Source: Planctomycetales bacterium 71-10
GTDB taxonomy: Bacteria; Planctomycetota; Planctomycetia; Isosphaerales; Isosphaeraceae
DNA: 64,000 nt
Assembly: GCA_001898385.1 (NCBI GenBank)
Contig: MKTT01000111.1
Coordinates: forward strand, 1 to 64,000
Direction of reading: 5' to 3'
Shown here: in pieces, positions 41,972-50,876 of the stretch
Numbering within the stretch: the first letter of the stretch is position 1
How the letters are laid out: each line of letters opens with the position of its first letter
The notes under the pieces: model-generated
Databases searched by the model: none
The model's input: only the letters and a program-made list of their open reading frames with translations
Told to the model about the DNA's origin: nothing
Made by a program: the position numbers and the translations under genes

Positions 41972-43258
41972 TCAGGCGATGAGGACGAGGTTGTCGCGGT
42001 GGACGACCTCGTCGTAGATCGACGACCCGAGGAGGGAGCGGACTTCCAGGGTGTGGCGGCCCCGGACGGCGCGGGCGTCGTCGGCGCCGTAGTTGGAGAG
42101 GCCGCGGGCGAACTCCCGGCCCTCGGCGTCGCAGACGGCGACGACGTCCCCCTTCTCGAAGTCGCCGACGACCTCGACGACGCCGATCGCCAGCAGGCTG
42201 TTCATCCCGGTCTCCAGCGCCTTGCGGGCGCCGGCGTCGACCACGAATCGGCCGCGGGGCCGGGCCGTCAGGCCGATCCAGCGCTTGCGGGCGGTGTGGC
42301 GGTTGCCGTGGGCGAGGAACAGGGTGCCGACCTCCTCGCCGGCCAGGATCCGCGTGAGCGGCTCGGGCCGGGTGCCGGCCGCGATCCCCCCCGAGCCCCC
42401 CGCCTGCGTCACCAGCCGGGCCGAGGCCAGCTTGCTCTGCATGCCGCCGGTCCCCATGGCGCTCTTCACGCCCCCGCAGGCCAGCGACAGCACCCGCTCG
42501 TCGATCTTCGGGACGCACGAGACGACCTCGGCCGGGCCGGGCTTGGCCGGGTCGGTCAGGTAGAGGCCGTCGACGACGCTGAGGATGACCAGCAGCGGGG
42601 CCTGGAGCAGGTTGGCGACCATCGCCGCCAGCCGGTCGTTGTCGCCGAACTTGATCTCGTCGACGCTGATCGTGTCGTTCTCGTTGATGATGGGGACGGC
42701 GCCGAACTCGAACAGGGCCGTCAGCGTGTTCCGCATGTTGAGGTAGCGGGCGCGGCCGTCGAAGTCCTCGTGCGTCAGGAGGAGCTGGGCGGCGTTGCGG
42801 CCTCGCTTGCGCATGCCCTCGTCGTAGCAGCGCATGAGGTGGGACTGGCCGATCGCGGCGGCGGCCTGGAGCTGGCGGAGGTTGTCCGGGCGGCCCTTCA
42901 GGCCCAGGCGGCCGATGCCCGCGGCGACGGCGCCGGAGCTGACCAGCGCCACGCGGCGGCCGGTCTCGGTCACCTTGCAGAGCTGCTCGGCCAGGTGGTC
43001 GATCCGGTCCAGGTCGAGGCGGCCGTCGCGGCCGGCGAGGACGCTGGAGCCCACCTTGACGACCCAGGTGTCGGCCGAGAGGACCACCTCGTGTCGGACC
43101 AGGTCCCGGCCCCCCGCGGCGGGGGCGGCCGGGTCGGCAACGATCCGCGTCGTCCACGGCCGGGACTCCCGCCCGGCGTCCGTCTTCGTGCTCACGTCCA
43201 GCGGCCCCCAGTCGCGCGGCCGGCGCCGGCCTTCATCGATGCCGAGCGGGGCGTCCAT
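41972..43258 (-). CDS. proB: Glutamate 5-kinase
   Basis: The enzyme phosphorylates glutamate in the first step of proline synthesis. The amino-acid kinase domain shows 'WVVKVGSSVLAGRDGRLDL', 'ALVSSGAVAAGIGRLGL', 'INENDTISVDEIKFGDNDRL' and 'SAMGTGGMQSKLASARLVTQ', followed by a C-terminal PUA domain ('GRFVVDAGARKAL' to the end). The longest frame gives 428 residues with about 60 before the kinase core; other starts such as GTG 43195 are possible and more usual in length. proA is not nearby. Confidence 0.93.
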   Translation of the reverse strand: MDAPLGIDEGRRRPRDWGPLDVSTKTDAGRESRPWTTRIVADPAAPAAGGRDLVRHEVVLSADTWVVKVGSSVLAGRDGRLDLDRIDHLAEQLCKVTETGRRVALVSSGAVAAGIGRLGLKGRPDNLRQLQAAAAIGQSHLMRCYDEGMRKRGRNAAQLLLTHEDFDGRARYLNMRNTLTALFEFGAVPIINENDTISVDEIKFGDNDRLAAMVANLLQAPLLVILSVVDGLYLTDPAKPGPAEVVSCVPKIDERVLSLACGGVKSAMGTGGMQSKLASARLVTQAGGSGGIAAGTRPEPLTRILAGEEVGTLFLAHGNRHTARKRWIGLTARPRGRFVVDAGARKALETGMNSLLAIGVVEVVGDFEKGDVVAVCDAEGREFARGLSNYGADDARAVRGRHTLEVRSLLGSSIYDEVVHRDNLVLIA

Positions 43259-43312
43259 CCCCCCTCGCCGCCACGGCCGGCCCCCGCCGCGGCGATTCGT
43301 GATTCATGAAGG

Positions 43313-43342
43313 TTGATAGAAGGCCGCCGGCCCCATTATAAT
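43313..43342 (+). promoter_or_regulatory. Sigma70-like promoter for purF
   Basis: TTGATA (43313-43318), an 18-base spacer and TATAAT (43337-43342), close to consensus. The predicted 5' leader is about 120 bases and contains a small hairpin GTCGAA-tac-TTCGAC. No known riboswitch fold was recognised. Confidence 0.7.
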
Positions 43343-43466
43343 CAAGGGGCGGCGACGGCCTAGTCGAATACTTCGACCTGGGCTCTTTGCGAGTTCCGTC
43401 TTCTGACACCACTCCAACCAGGTCGCCGGCGCTCCCCTGGGGCCCGGACACAGGACCCCCTGCCTT

Positions 43467-45065
43467 ATGGGCGAGCTCCACCACGAGTGCGGCGTAGCGG
43501 CGGTGTTCCAGGCTCCCGGCGCGGCCGTCTCCCCGATGGCCCCCATCCCCGGCGACGTCAACAGCGTCGCCCGCCTCGTCCCCCGGATGCTCCTGGACAT
43601 GCAGAACCGCGGCCAGCTCGCCGCGGGGATGGCCAGCTACCGGCCCGACCGCAACGCCCTCATCAAGGTCCACAAGGAGCTGGGGACCGTCGCCGAGGCG
43701 TTCCGGCTCAACCACAAGTCGGAATTCGAGTCGATCCTCGCCGGCTGCGACGGGCCGGTCTCCATCGGCCACGTCCGCTACGCCACCTGCGGCGGCGACG
43801 ACCGCTACAACGCCCAGCCCTTCGAGCGCGACCACGGCCGCCGCACCAAGTGGTTCGCCTTCGCCTTCAACGGCCAGCTCGCCAACTACAAGCAGCTCAA
43901 GGCCGAGCTGCTCTCCAAGGGCGACTACCACCTGAAGCGCGACACCGACACCGAGATCATCATGCACGCCCTGTCGTACGAGCTGCAGAACGAGGACGTC
44001 GACCCCGACTGGGTCGGCGTCTTCCGCCGGCTCTCGGAGTGGTTCGACGGGGCCTACAACATCGTCCTGATCACGGCCCACGGCGAGCTGATCGTCGCCC
44101 GCGACCCGATGGGCTTCCGCCCGCTCTGCATCGCCGAGAGCGGCCCCCTCTTCGCCGTCGCCAGCGAGAGCGTCCCGCTCGCGAACCTGGGGTTCCAGAA
44201 GATCCGGTCGCTGGAGCCCGGCACGATCGCCATCGCCAACGCCGAGGGCGTCCGCATCGAGCGCTACGCCCCGTCGCCGCGGCAGGCCCACTGCTTCTTC
44301 GAGTGGATCTACTTCGCCAACGTCGCCAGCACGCTCGACGACCGCTCGGTCTACCTCAGCCGCGCCGGGCTGGGGAAGGAGCTGGCCCGGCTGGAGACCG
44401 TGCCGCTGGACGAGGGGACCATCGTCGTCCCCGTCCCCGACACCGCCAAGGCCGCGGCCGACGCCATGGCCTACTCGCTGGGCGTCCCGTCCGTCGAGGG
44501 CCTGATGCGCAACCGCTACGTCGGCCGCACCTTCATCGAGGGGACCGCCGACCGCGCCGCCAAGGCCCGGCTCAAGTACACGCCGCTCCCCGAGGTCCTG
44601 GCCGGCAAGCGCGTCCTGCTGGTGGAGGACAGCATCGTCCGCTCGACCACCATGCGGGCCCTCGTCCGCGAGATCCGCGACCGCGGCCGGGCTCGGGAGA
44701 TCCACCTCCGCGTCGCCTGCCCGCCCATCGTCGCCCCGTGCTATTACGGCATCGACATGTCCACGCGCGACGAGCTGTTCGCCACCCGCTTCACCGACGT
44801 GGACGCCGACGGCCGCATCGTCATCTCCGAGGAGGCCCAGGACCAGATGGCCAGGGAGTTGGGCGCCGACAGCCTCCGCTACCTCCCCGTCGACTCCATC
44901 GCCCGCTCCGTCAGCCTCGCCCCCGACCGCCTCTGCCGCGCCTGCATCACCGGCGAGTATCCGACCGACACCGGCCGCGACCTCTACCAGATCGAGTGCA
45001 ACCCCCTGGCCGCCGACGCCCGGTCCCGCCTCCGCGCCTACGAGACGGCGGTCGCCACCTCCTGA
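43467..45065 (+). CDS. purF: Amidophosphoribosyltransferase
   Basis: The 532-residue enzyme makes phosphoribosylamine from PRPP and glutamine, the first purine-specific step. It starts 'MGELHHECGVAAVF' with the nucleophile Cys8 after a short propeptide, as in B. subtilis PurF. The PRPP loop 'LLVEDSIVRSTTMRALV' and the cysteines of the Fe-S centre ('ACPPIVAPCYYGID' and 'LCRACITGEYPT') are present. It has its own promoter and stands apart from purN. Confidence 0.95.
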   Translation: MGELHHECGVAAVFQAPGAAVSPMAPIPGDVNSVARLVPRMLLDMQNRGQLAAGMASYRPDRNALIKVHKELGTVAEAFRLNHKSEFESILAGCDGPVSIGHVRYATCGGDDRYNAQPFERDHGRRTKWFAFAFNGQLANYKQLKAELLSKGDYHLKRDTDTEIIMHALSYELQNEDVDPDWVGVFRRLSEWFDGAYNIVLITAHGELIVARDPMGFRPLCIAESGPLFAVASESVPLANLGFQKIRSLEPGTIAIANAEGVRIERYAPSPRQAHCFFEWIYFANVASTLDDRSVYLSRAGLGKELARLETVPLDEGTIVVPVPDTAKAAADAMAYSLGVPSVEGLMRNRYVGRTFIEGTADRAAKARLKYTPLPEVLAGKRVLLVEDSIVRSTTMRALVREIRDRGRAREIHLRVACPPIVAPCYYGIDMSTRDELFATRFTDVDADGRIVISEEAQDQMARELGADSLRYLPVDSIARSVSLAPDRLCRACITGEYPTDTGRDLYQIECNPLAADARSRLRAYETAVATS

Positions 45066-45247
45066 CGACGGACGCCCGGACCCGACGCCGCGGATTGGCT
45101 CCGTTCGTCGCGGCGAGGGTGCCCCTGCGTCGATGTAAAGCCTTGCCGGATAATGAAATTCGGCGTGGCGAGTTTGGGTTCGTGCGTCGATTTCGAATCC
45201 TCGTTTCGAGATCGACGGGCGGGCCGGCGAAGACGCTGTGAGGCCTT

Positions 45248-45316
45248 GTAGGCTGGGTCGGGACCCAGCCCGGGATAGGCGACGCCTTCTCAGGGCTGGG
45301 TCTCGACCCAGCCTAC
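45248..45316. repeat. Paired 'GTAGGCTGGGTC' inverted repeats
   Basis: Two palindromes, GGCTGGGTCGGGACCCAGCC (45251-45270) and GGCTGGGTCTCGACCCAGCC (45294-45313), stand in inverted outer context: GTAGG at the left end and CCTAC at the right. This form is common as an intergenic dispersed repeat in bacteria. It lacks any reading frame. Confidence 0.75.
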
Positions 45317-45368
45317 GGGGAGGGCCGGCCCGCGGAGCAACGGCGGTCGCCCCCCATCCGGCCTGCGG

Positions 45369-45397
45369 CCACCTTCTCCCAAGAGGGGAGAAGGTGG
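45369..45397. repeat. CCACCTTCTCCC palindrome
   Basis: CCACCTTCTCCC (45369-45380) pairs perfectly with GGGAGAAGGTGG (45386-45397) around AAGAG. The same core occurs inside the element at 29841-29977. Confidence 0.75.
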
Positions 45398-45611
45398 ATG
45401 GAGGCGAGCGCGGGTCCTGGCCGGCGACTCCGCTCGTCGGGGCTCGATCCGCATCCGGGTTGTCAAAGATCGAGGTCCCGTCGTCGATGGTAAAATCGCG
45501 GGGATCGCGGCCGGATTTCAGAAATCCGGAAGATGACCATTTTTTCAGGATTCCCCCGGCGACGGCGAGCCCTCGGCGCGGCCGGCGGGCGGTCGCGAAA
45601 TCGGTAGTCCG

Positions 45612-45639
45612 TTGACGGGGAGGATTCGTACCTTACAAT
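45612..45639 (+). promoter_or_regulatory. Sigma70-like promoter for the nuo operon
   Basis: TTGACG (45612-45617), a 16-base spacer and TACAAT (45634-45639). Transcription should start near 45646, giving a leader of about 210 bases before nuoA. Confidence 0.65.
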
Positions 45640-45649
45640 TGGACCGAAC

Positions 45650-45862
45650 ATGAGACGCGAGGTGAGGGGATCGCACCCGCCGGATTCGCTGGACGCCTTG
45701 TCCACTTTGTCCGATCCGGCATCTGCGAAATCGGCGACGCCCCGACTCGGGGCCGCCGTCGTCCCCGACCGGTCCGCGTCTTTTTTCGGGCGGGACTTCG
45801 TGAAACCCTTCACAAGCCCCGGGCCCGTTCCATCGCGCCGGGGGGCCGTCCAGAGACGATGA
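45650..45862 (+). CDS. Possible leader peptide upstream of nuoA
   Basis: A 70-residue frame begins at ATG 45650, only a few bases after the predicted transcription start, and its stop TGA (45860-45862) overlaps the nuoA start as ATGA. It has no recognisable domain and is rich in Ser, Pro and Arg. It may be a translated leader that couples to nuoA, or a chance open frame. Confidence 0.3.
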   Translation: MRREVRGSHPPDSLDALSTLSDPASAKSATPRLGAAVVPDRSASFFGRDFVKPFTSPGPVPSRRGAVQRR

Positions 45863-46281
45863 GCACCGATTTCACGCCGATCTTCTTGTTCCTGGCGATC
45901 GCCGTCGGCACCGGCCTGAGTATGCTGGTGCTGAGCGCCCTGCTGGGCCCTCGCAAGGTGACGACGGTCAAGCAGATGCCGTACGAGTCGGGCATGGACC
46001 CGATCGGCGACGCGAGGCAGCGGTTCGACGTCCGGTTCTACCTGGTCGCGATCGCGTTCCTCCTGTTCGACGTCGAGCTGCTCTACCTGTACCCGTGGGC
46101 GGTGAGCCAGTGGTCGGCCGACCCGGCCCTGGCCGCGGCGACGGGGGCCGCCGGGTCGGCGGTCGCCGGGGTGCCGCCGATCTTCCGGGCGATGGTCTTC
46201 TGGGAGATCCTGGTCTTCGTGGCGATCCTCACCGCGGCCTTCGCCTACGCCTGGAAGAAGGGGGTCTTCGAATGGCGCTGA
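45859..46281 (+). CDS. nuoA: NADH-quinone oxidoreductase subunit A
   Basis: The 140-residue membrane subunit has three helices, with 'KVTTVKQMPYESGMDPIGDA' (conserved cytoplasmic loop) and 'RFDVRFYLVAIAFLLFDVEL'. It anchors the hydrophilic arm of complex I near the quinone site. It leads a 14-gene operon whose order nuoABCDEFGHIJKLMN is complete; the nuoA end overlaps the nuoB start by ten bases. Confidence 0.96.
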   Translation: MSTDFTPIFLFLAIAVGTGLSMLVLSALLGPRKVTTVKQMPYESGMDPIGDARQRFDVRFYLVAIAFLLFDVELLYLYPWAVSQWSADPALAAATGAAGSAVAGVPPIFRAMVFWEILVFVAILTAAFAYAWKKGVFEWR

Positions 46282-46952
46282 ACCCGCACAAGGGCGGCTC
46301 CGACCTGATCGTGTCGCCGTCCGACCAGCCCGAGGTCCCCGAGAACGTCTTCCTGACGACGATGGACTCGGTGGTGAGCTGGTGCCGCAAGCACAGCCTC
46401 TGGCCGATGCCGTTCGCGACCGCCTGCTGCGGCATCGAGCTGATGGCCGTGGGCGCCAGCCGGTTCGACCTGGCCCGGTTCGGGGCCGAGGTCATGCGGT
46501 TCAGCCCCCGCCAGTGCGACCTGATGATCGTCGCCGGCCGCGTGGCCATGAAGATGATGCCGGTCCTCCAGCGCATCTGGCTCCAGATGCCGGAGCCGAA
46601 GTGGTGCATCAGCATGGGCGCGTGTGCCAGCACCGGCGGGATCTTCGACACCTACGCGGTGGTGCAGGGGATCGACCGCTTCATCCCGGTCGACGTCTAC
46701 ATCCCCGGCTGCCCGCCGCGGCCGGAGCAGATCCTCCGGGCCGTGATGGACATCCAGGCCAAGGTCCAGAAGGGCGGGACGACCTTCGGCAACGAGGGCC
46801 TGCCGGAGCTTCGGGCCCGCGAGAAGTACGTCCTCGCCCGTCGCGACACGGCCGCCGGCACCGGCATCGCCGACGAGCGCGGGGACGAGGACCGCTTCGG
46901 GTATCGCATCCCCGGCGGCCCGTCGCAGCTCGGGATCGAGGAGACGCGATGA
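46272..46952 (+). CDS. nuoB: NADH-quinone oxidoreductase subunit B
   Basis: The 226-residue subunit holds cluster N2, which passes electrons to quinone. The ligands are the adjacent cysteines of 'FATACCGIELMAVGASRFDL', Cys in 'ISMGACASTGGIFDTY' and Cys in 'VYIPGCPPRPEQIL'. It has a C-terminal extension of about 40 residues over the shortest relatives. The start ATG 46272 lies inside nuoA, and its stop overlaps the nuoC ATG. Confidence 0.97.
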   Translation: MALNPHKGGSDLIVSPSDQPEVPENVFLTTMDSVVSWCRKHSLWPMPFATACCGIELMAVGASRFDLARFGAEVMRFSPRQCDLMIVAGRVAMKMMPVLQRIWLQMPEPKWCISMGACASTGGIFDTYAVVQGIDRFIPVDVYIPGCPPRPEQILRAVMDIQAKVQKGGTTFGNEGLPELRAREKYVLARRDTAAGTGIADERGDEDRFGYRIPGGPSQLGIEETR

Positions 46953-47497
46953 GCACCGCCGCCCCCTCCCCGACCGAGGCCGCGCCGTCGGCCGCCAGCG
47001 AGGCCATCCTCGCCAAGCTCGCCGCCGCGGTCGGCGAGGACGCCTACTGCGTGACTCGCTTCCGCGACAACATCCGGATCTTCGTGACGCCCGCGAAGCT
47101 GATCGAGGTCCTGACCGCCCTGAAGACCAAGGCGGGGTGTGCGTTCCTGTCCGAGCTGGGCGGGGCCGACTACCTGAAGTATCCCGGCCGCACCGGGCCG
47201 CGGTTCGAGGTCCATTACGTCCTCCGCGACCTGGACACGGCCGGGATCGTGGTGGTCAAGGCGGGCGTGGACGACCCGGACCCGGCGCTCCCGTCGGTCT
47301 ACGGCCTCTGGCCGGGCTGCGACTGGATGGAGCGCGAGGTCTTCGACATGTACGGCATCCGGTTCGAGGGGCACCCCGACCTGCGCCGGATCCTCATGCC
47401 GGACGAGTTCGCGTCGTTCCCCCTGCGGAAGGATTATCCGTTGCGGGGCCGCGGCGAGCGGCACAACTTCCAGCGGCTCACCCGCGAAGAGTCCTGA
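46949..47497 (+). CDS. nuoC: NADH-quinone oxidoreductase subunit C
   Basis: The 182-residue connecting subunit carries the family motif 'PSVYGLWPGCDWMEREVFDM' and the C-terminal 'HPDLRRILMPDEFASFPLRK' and 'DYPLRGRGER'. An Ala/Pro-rich N-terminal segment precedes the domain. It is a separate gene, not fused to nuoD as in E. coli. ATG overlaps the nuoB stop (ATGA). Confidence 0.96.
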   Translation: MSTAAPSPTEAAPSAASEAILAKLAAAVGEDAYCVTRFRDNIRIFVTPAKLIEVLTALKTKAGCAFLSELGGADYLKYPGRTGPRFEVHYVLRDLDTAGIVVVKAGVDDPDPALPSVYGLWPGCDWMEREVFDMYGIRFEGHPDLRRILMPDEFASFPLRKDYPLRGRGERHNFQRLTREES

Positions 47498-47560
47498 CGA
47501 CCCCGGCGGACGCGACGACGCGACGACCGTTCTCCTGACGCGAGGCCCGAGAGAGACGTC

Positions 47561-48781
47561 ATGCCGGCACCCCTGCTCGACGAGCCCGACCTCGAGACCG
47601 AGGCCAAGCAGGCCACCTGGACCCTGAACTTCGGCCCCCAGCATCCGGCCACGCACACCACGCTGCGGCTGATCCTGGAGCTGGACGGCGAGCGGATCGT
47701 CAAGGCCGTGCCGCACATCGGGTACTTGCACTCGGGCTTCGAGAAGCTCGGCGAGCACCTGAACTACAACCAGTACGTCACGATCGTCGACCGCAAGAAC
47801 TACATCAGCCCGCCGATGAACGAGGTGGCCTGGCACCACGCGGTCGAGACGCTGCTGGGCGTCGAGCTGACCCCGCGCTGCCAGTACATCCGGGTCATCA
47901 TCGGCGAGCTGGCGCGGGTCAGCGACCACCTCCTCTGCACGGGGGCCGCGGCGCTCGACCTGGGGGCGTTCACCGCGTTCCTCTACGCGTTCAACCTCCG
48001 CGAGCTGATCTACGACGTCTACGAGGAGATGTCCGGCTACCGCTTCCACCCCGGCTACACGCGGGTCGGCGGCGTGCTGTACGACTTCAACGATCGCGTC
48101 CTGGACCGGATCCGGAAGGTGACGACGACCTTTCCCAAGGTCTATTCGGACATGAGCAAGCTCCTGTTCCGCAACCGGATCTTCCTGGACCGGATGCGGG
48201 GCGTGGGGAAGCTCAGCAAGGCCGACGCGATCGCGATGTCGTGCACCGGGCCGGTGGCCCGCGGCAGCGGCGTCCACTTCGACCTGCGGAAGGACGCCCC
48301 CTATCTGGCGTACCCGGACTTCGACTTCGAGGTCCCGTACTGCGAAGAAGGGGACTGCTGGGCCCGGTTCATGGTCCGGATGGAGGAGATGCGGAACAGC
48401 ATCTCCATCATCGAGCAGGCCGTGGCCAAGCTGCCGTCGGGCCCGGTCAACCTGCCGATCGCCGAGAAGCTGAACGTCCCGGACAAGGCGACGACCTACA
48501 ACAGCATGGAGGGGCTGATCCAGCACTTCGAGCTGGTGATGCCCAACCGCGGGTTCGAGACGCCGAAGGACGAGGTCTACGCCGCGGTCGAGGGGCCGAA
48601 CGGCGAGCTGGGGTACTACCTGGTGGCGGACGGGACCGAGTTCGCTTGGCGGGCCCGCACCCGGCCCCCCTCGTTCATCCACTTCTCGGTGTTCCCGCAC
48701 ATCATCAAGGACCACATGCTCGCCGACGTCGTCGCCGTGCTCGGCAGCCTGAGCATCATCGCCGCCGAGCTCGACCGCTGA
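47561..48781 (+). CDS. nuoD: NADH-quinone oxidoreductase subunit D
   Basis: The 406-residue subunit forms most of the quinone cavity. Motifs are 'LNFGPQHPATHTTLRLILEL', 'PHIGYLHSGFEKLGEHLNYN', 'YGLV'-equivalent segments and the end 'DVVAVLGSLSIIAAELDR', typical of bacterial NuoD. It sits 63 bases after nuoC. It lacks the nickel-binding cysteines of its hydrogenase relatives, as expected. Confidence 0.97.
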   Translation: MPAPLLDEPDLETEAKQATWTLNFGPQHPATHTTLRLILELDGERIVKAVPHIGYLHSGFEKLGEHLNYNQYVTIVDRKNYISPPMNEVAWHHAVETLLGVELTPRCQYIRVIIGELARVSDHLLCTGAAALDLGAFTAFLYAFNLRELIYDVYEEMSGYRFHPGYTRVGGVLYDFNDRVLDRIRKVTTTFPKVYSDMSKLLFRNRIFLDRMRGVGKLSKADAIAMSCTGPVARGSGVHFDLRKDAPYLAYPDFDFEVPYCEEGDCWARFMVRMEEMRNSISIIEQAVAKLPSGPVNLPIAEKLNVPDKATTYNSMEGLIQHFELVMPNRGFETPKDEVYAAVEGPNGELGYYLVADGTEFAWRARTRPPSFIHFSVFPHIIKDHMLADVVAVLGSLSIIAAELDR

Positions 48782-48806
48782 GCGCCTGACGCAAGGACCA
48801 CGACCG

Positions 48807-49346
48807 ATGGCCGCCGAAGCCCCGACCCGCCCGCCGCAGAAGACCGCGATCCTCACGGAGCCGCTGAAGGAGCGGATCCGCGCCCTGTTCCCGCGGTACC
48901 CGAGCAAGCGGGCCGTGACGCTGCCGGCCCTGCACATGGTGCATGAGCACTACCGCTGCGTGCCGCTCCAGGCCATGGCCGAGATCGCCGAGATCCTGGA
49001 GATCGCGCCGGCGGAGGTCCACGACACGATGAGCTTCTACGGGTTCTTCCCGCAGGCCCCGCTCGGCGACGTCCGAGTGTGGGTGTGCCGGTCGATCTCG
49101 TGCATGCTCCGGGGCGGGGACGAGCTGCTGGGCCACGCCTGCAAGCGGCTGGGGATCGAGCCCGGCGAGACCACCTCGGACGGCAAGCTGACCGTCGAGT
49201 TCGCCGAGTGCCTGGGCGTCTGCGACCACGCCCCGGCCGCCCTGGCCGACGACGGCCGGGTCTACGGCCCGCTCGACGAGGCGGGCGTCGACGCCATGCT
49301 CGACGAGCTGAAGAAGGGCCGCAAGGACGAGGCCCCGCACATCTGA
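48807..49346 (+). CDS. nuoE: NADH-quinone oxidoreductase subunit E
   Basis: The 179-residue thioredoxin-fold subunit carries the 2Fe-2S cluster N1a: 'VWVCRSISCMLRGGDELL' gives two cysteines, and 'AECLGVCDHAPAAL' gives the other two. Helical N-terminus 'KRAVTLPALHMVHEHYRCVP'. It forms the NADH dehydrogenase tip with NuoF and NuoG. Confidence 0.96.
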   Translation: MAAEAPTRPPQKTAILTEPLKERIRALFPRYPSKRAVTLPALHMVHEHYRCVPLQAMAEIAEILEIAPAEVHDTMSFYGFFPQAPLGDVRVWVCRSISCMLRGGDELLGHACKRLGIEPGETTSDGKLTVEFAECLGVCDHAPAALADDGRVYGPLDEAGVDAMLDELKKGRKDEAPHI

Positions 49347-49408
49347 CCGATGCGCCGGGGCCTTCCCCGCGACCGATCGCCCTCGCTCTCAATGGAGACT
49401 CGACGCCC

Positions 49409-50815
49409 GTGGCCACGTTTGAACCCGTCCTGACCCGGAACTGGAACGTCCCCGACGCCCGTACGCTCAAGGTCTACGAGTCGCGCGGGGGATACCAGGC
49501 CGCGCGCAAGGCGCTGACGACGATGGACCCCGACGCGGTCGTCAACGTCGTCAAGGACTCCGAGCTGCGGGGCCGAGGCGGCGCGGGCTTCCCCTGCGGG
49601 CTCAAGTGGACCTTCCTGCCGAAGGACCGCAAAGAGACCCTGATGTGCGTCAACGGCGACGAGAGCGAGCCGGCGACGTTCAACAACCGCTACCTGCTGG
49701 AGCGGGATCCCCACATGTTCCTGGAGGGGATCCTGATCTCGTGCTTCGCCACGAGGGCCTCCACCGCCTACGTCTACCTCCGGTTCGAGTACATCAACGC
49801 GTACAAGATCATGGAGAAGGCGATCGAGGAGGCCCGCGCCGCGGGGCACCTCGGCAAGAACATCTACGGCACCGGGTTCGACCTGGACGTGTGGCTGCAC
49901 CGCGGGGCGGGGGCCTACATCTGCGGCGAGGAGACCGGGCTGATCGAGAGCCTGGAGGGGAAGCGGGGCTGGCCCCGGATCAAGCCGCCGTTCCCGGCCA
50001 TCGAGGGCGCCTTCCGCAAGCCGACGGTCGTCAACAACATCGAGACCCTCTGCTGCGTCCCGCACATCATCGAGCGCGGGGCCTCGTGGTTCAAGTCGAT
50101 CGGCACGCCCAAGAGCTACGGTCCGAAGCTGTACACGGTCTCCGGGCACGTCGAGAAGCAGGTCTGCGTCGAGCTGCCGCTGGGCGTCACGACCCGCCAG
50201 CTGATCGACGACCACGCCGGCGGCGTCTGGAAGGGCCGCAAGGCCAAGGCCGCCGTGCCGGGCGGCATCAGCATGGGCCTCCTCTCGGCCGACGAACTGG
50301 ACACGCCCCTCGACTTCGAGAGCCTCCGCAAGCCCGGCTGCCTCGGCCTGGGGACGGCCGCCGTGACGGTCATCGACGACCACACGCCGATCATCGACTA
50401 CCTCGTCAACACGGCCCGCTTCTTCGCCCACGAGAGCTGCGGCCAGTGCACCCCCTGCCGCGAGGGGACGAACTGGATGAACCGGACGATCCAGCGCATC
50501 AAGCGGGGCGGGGGCCGGGTCGAGGACCTGGACGTGATGCTCCACCTGGCGAACAACCTGGGGATCATCCCCGGGACGACCATCTGCGGCCTGGCCGACG
50601 GCGCCGCCTGGCCGATCAAGAACGCCGTGGCCAAGTTCCGCGGCGAGCTGGAAGACTACATCCGGTCGAACCAGGTCCCCGGGGCGGGCCCCACGCCGCT
50701 CCAGCTCGACATCGCCGCCGGCCGCAAGGTCGACCTGGTGGCGATCGGCAACGCCATCCCCGCGCCGCCGCCCCCGGCCGGCGCCCTGCACTCGCCGGGG
50801 CGGCCCTCCGCCTGA
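49409..50815 (+). CDS. nuoF: NADH-quinone oxidoreductase subunit F
   Basis: The 468-residue subunit binds NADH, FMN and a 4Fe-4S cluster (N3). Key parts are 'LRGRGGAGFPCGLKWTFLPK' (FMN/NADH glycine-rich loop), 'GAGAYICGEETGLIESLEGK' and the cluster motif 'ESCGQCTPCREGTNWM' with a final cysteine in 'GTTICGLADGAAWP'. I chose GTG 49409 with GGAG upstream; longer frames reach into nuoE. Three residues of Pro-rich tail end the protein. Confidence 0.96.
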   Translation: MATFEPVLTRNWNVPDARTLKVYESRGGYQAARKALTTMDPDAVVNVVKDSELRGRGGAGFPCGLKWTFLPKDRKETLMCVNGDESEPATFNNRYLLERDPHMFLEGILISCFATRASTAYVYLRFEYINAYKIMEKAIEEARAAGHLGKNIYGTGFDLDVWLHRGAGAYICGEETGLIESLEGKRGWPRIKPPFPAIEGAFRKPTVVNNIETLCCVPHIIERGASWFKSIGTPKSYGPKLYTVSGHVEKQVCVELPLGVTTRQLIDDHAGGVWKGRKAKAAVPGGISMGLLSADELDTPLDFESLRKPGCLGLGTAAVTVIDDHTPIIDYLVNTARFFAHESCGQCTPCREGTNWMNRTIQRIKRGGGRVEDLDVMLHLANNLGIIPGTTICGLADGAAWPIKNAVAKFRGELEDYIRSNQVPGAGPTPLQLDIAAGRKVDLVAIGNAIPAPPPPAGALHSPGRPSA

Positions 50816-50876
50816 CCGAACGGACGCCACGAAGCCCCGACCGTACCCGCACGAGCCCCCTGGACCGGAACGAACG

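Larger units (their letters stand above)
45066..45611. other. Intergenic region with palindromic repeats
   Basis: About 545 bases between the purF stop and the nuo promoter hold no protein or RNA gene that I can support. It carries the repeats annotated at 45248-45316 and 45369-45397. Confidence 0.55.

Noticed and set aside
43342..43466. Riboswitch-like leader before purF
   Set aside because: There is one small hairpin but no match to the conserved parts of a purine or PRPP riboswitch.
43233..44705. A 490-residue minus-strand frame opposite purF
   Set aside because: It is a shadow of purF with Asp/Gly/Val/Arg-biased composition.
45248..45397. CRISPR-like repeat arrangement
   Set aside because: The repeats are palindromic pairs with unequal spacing and too few copies; no spacers or cas genes are near.
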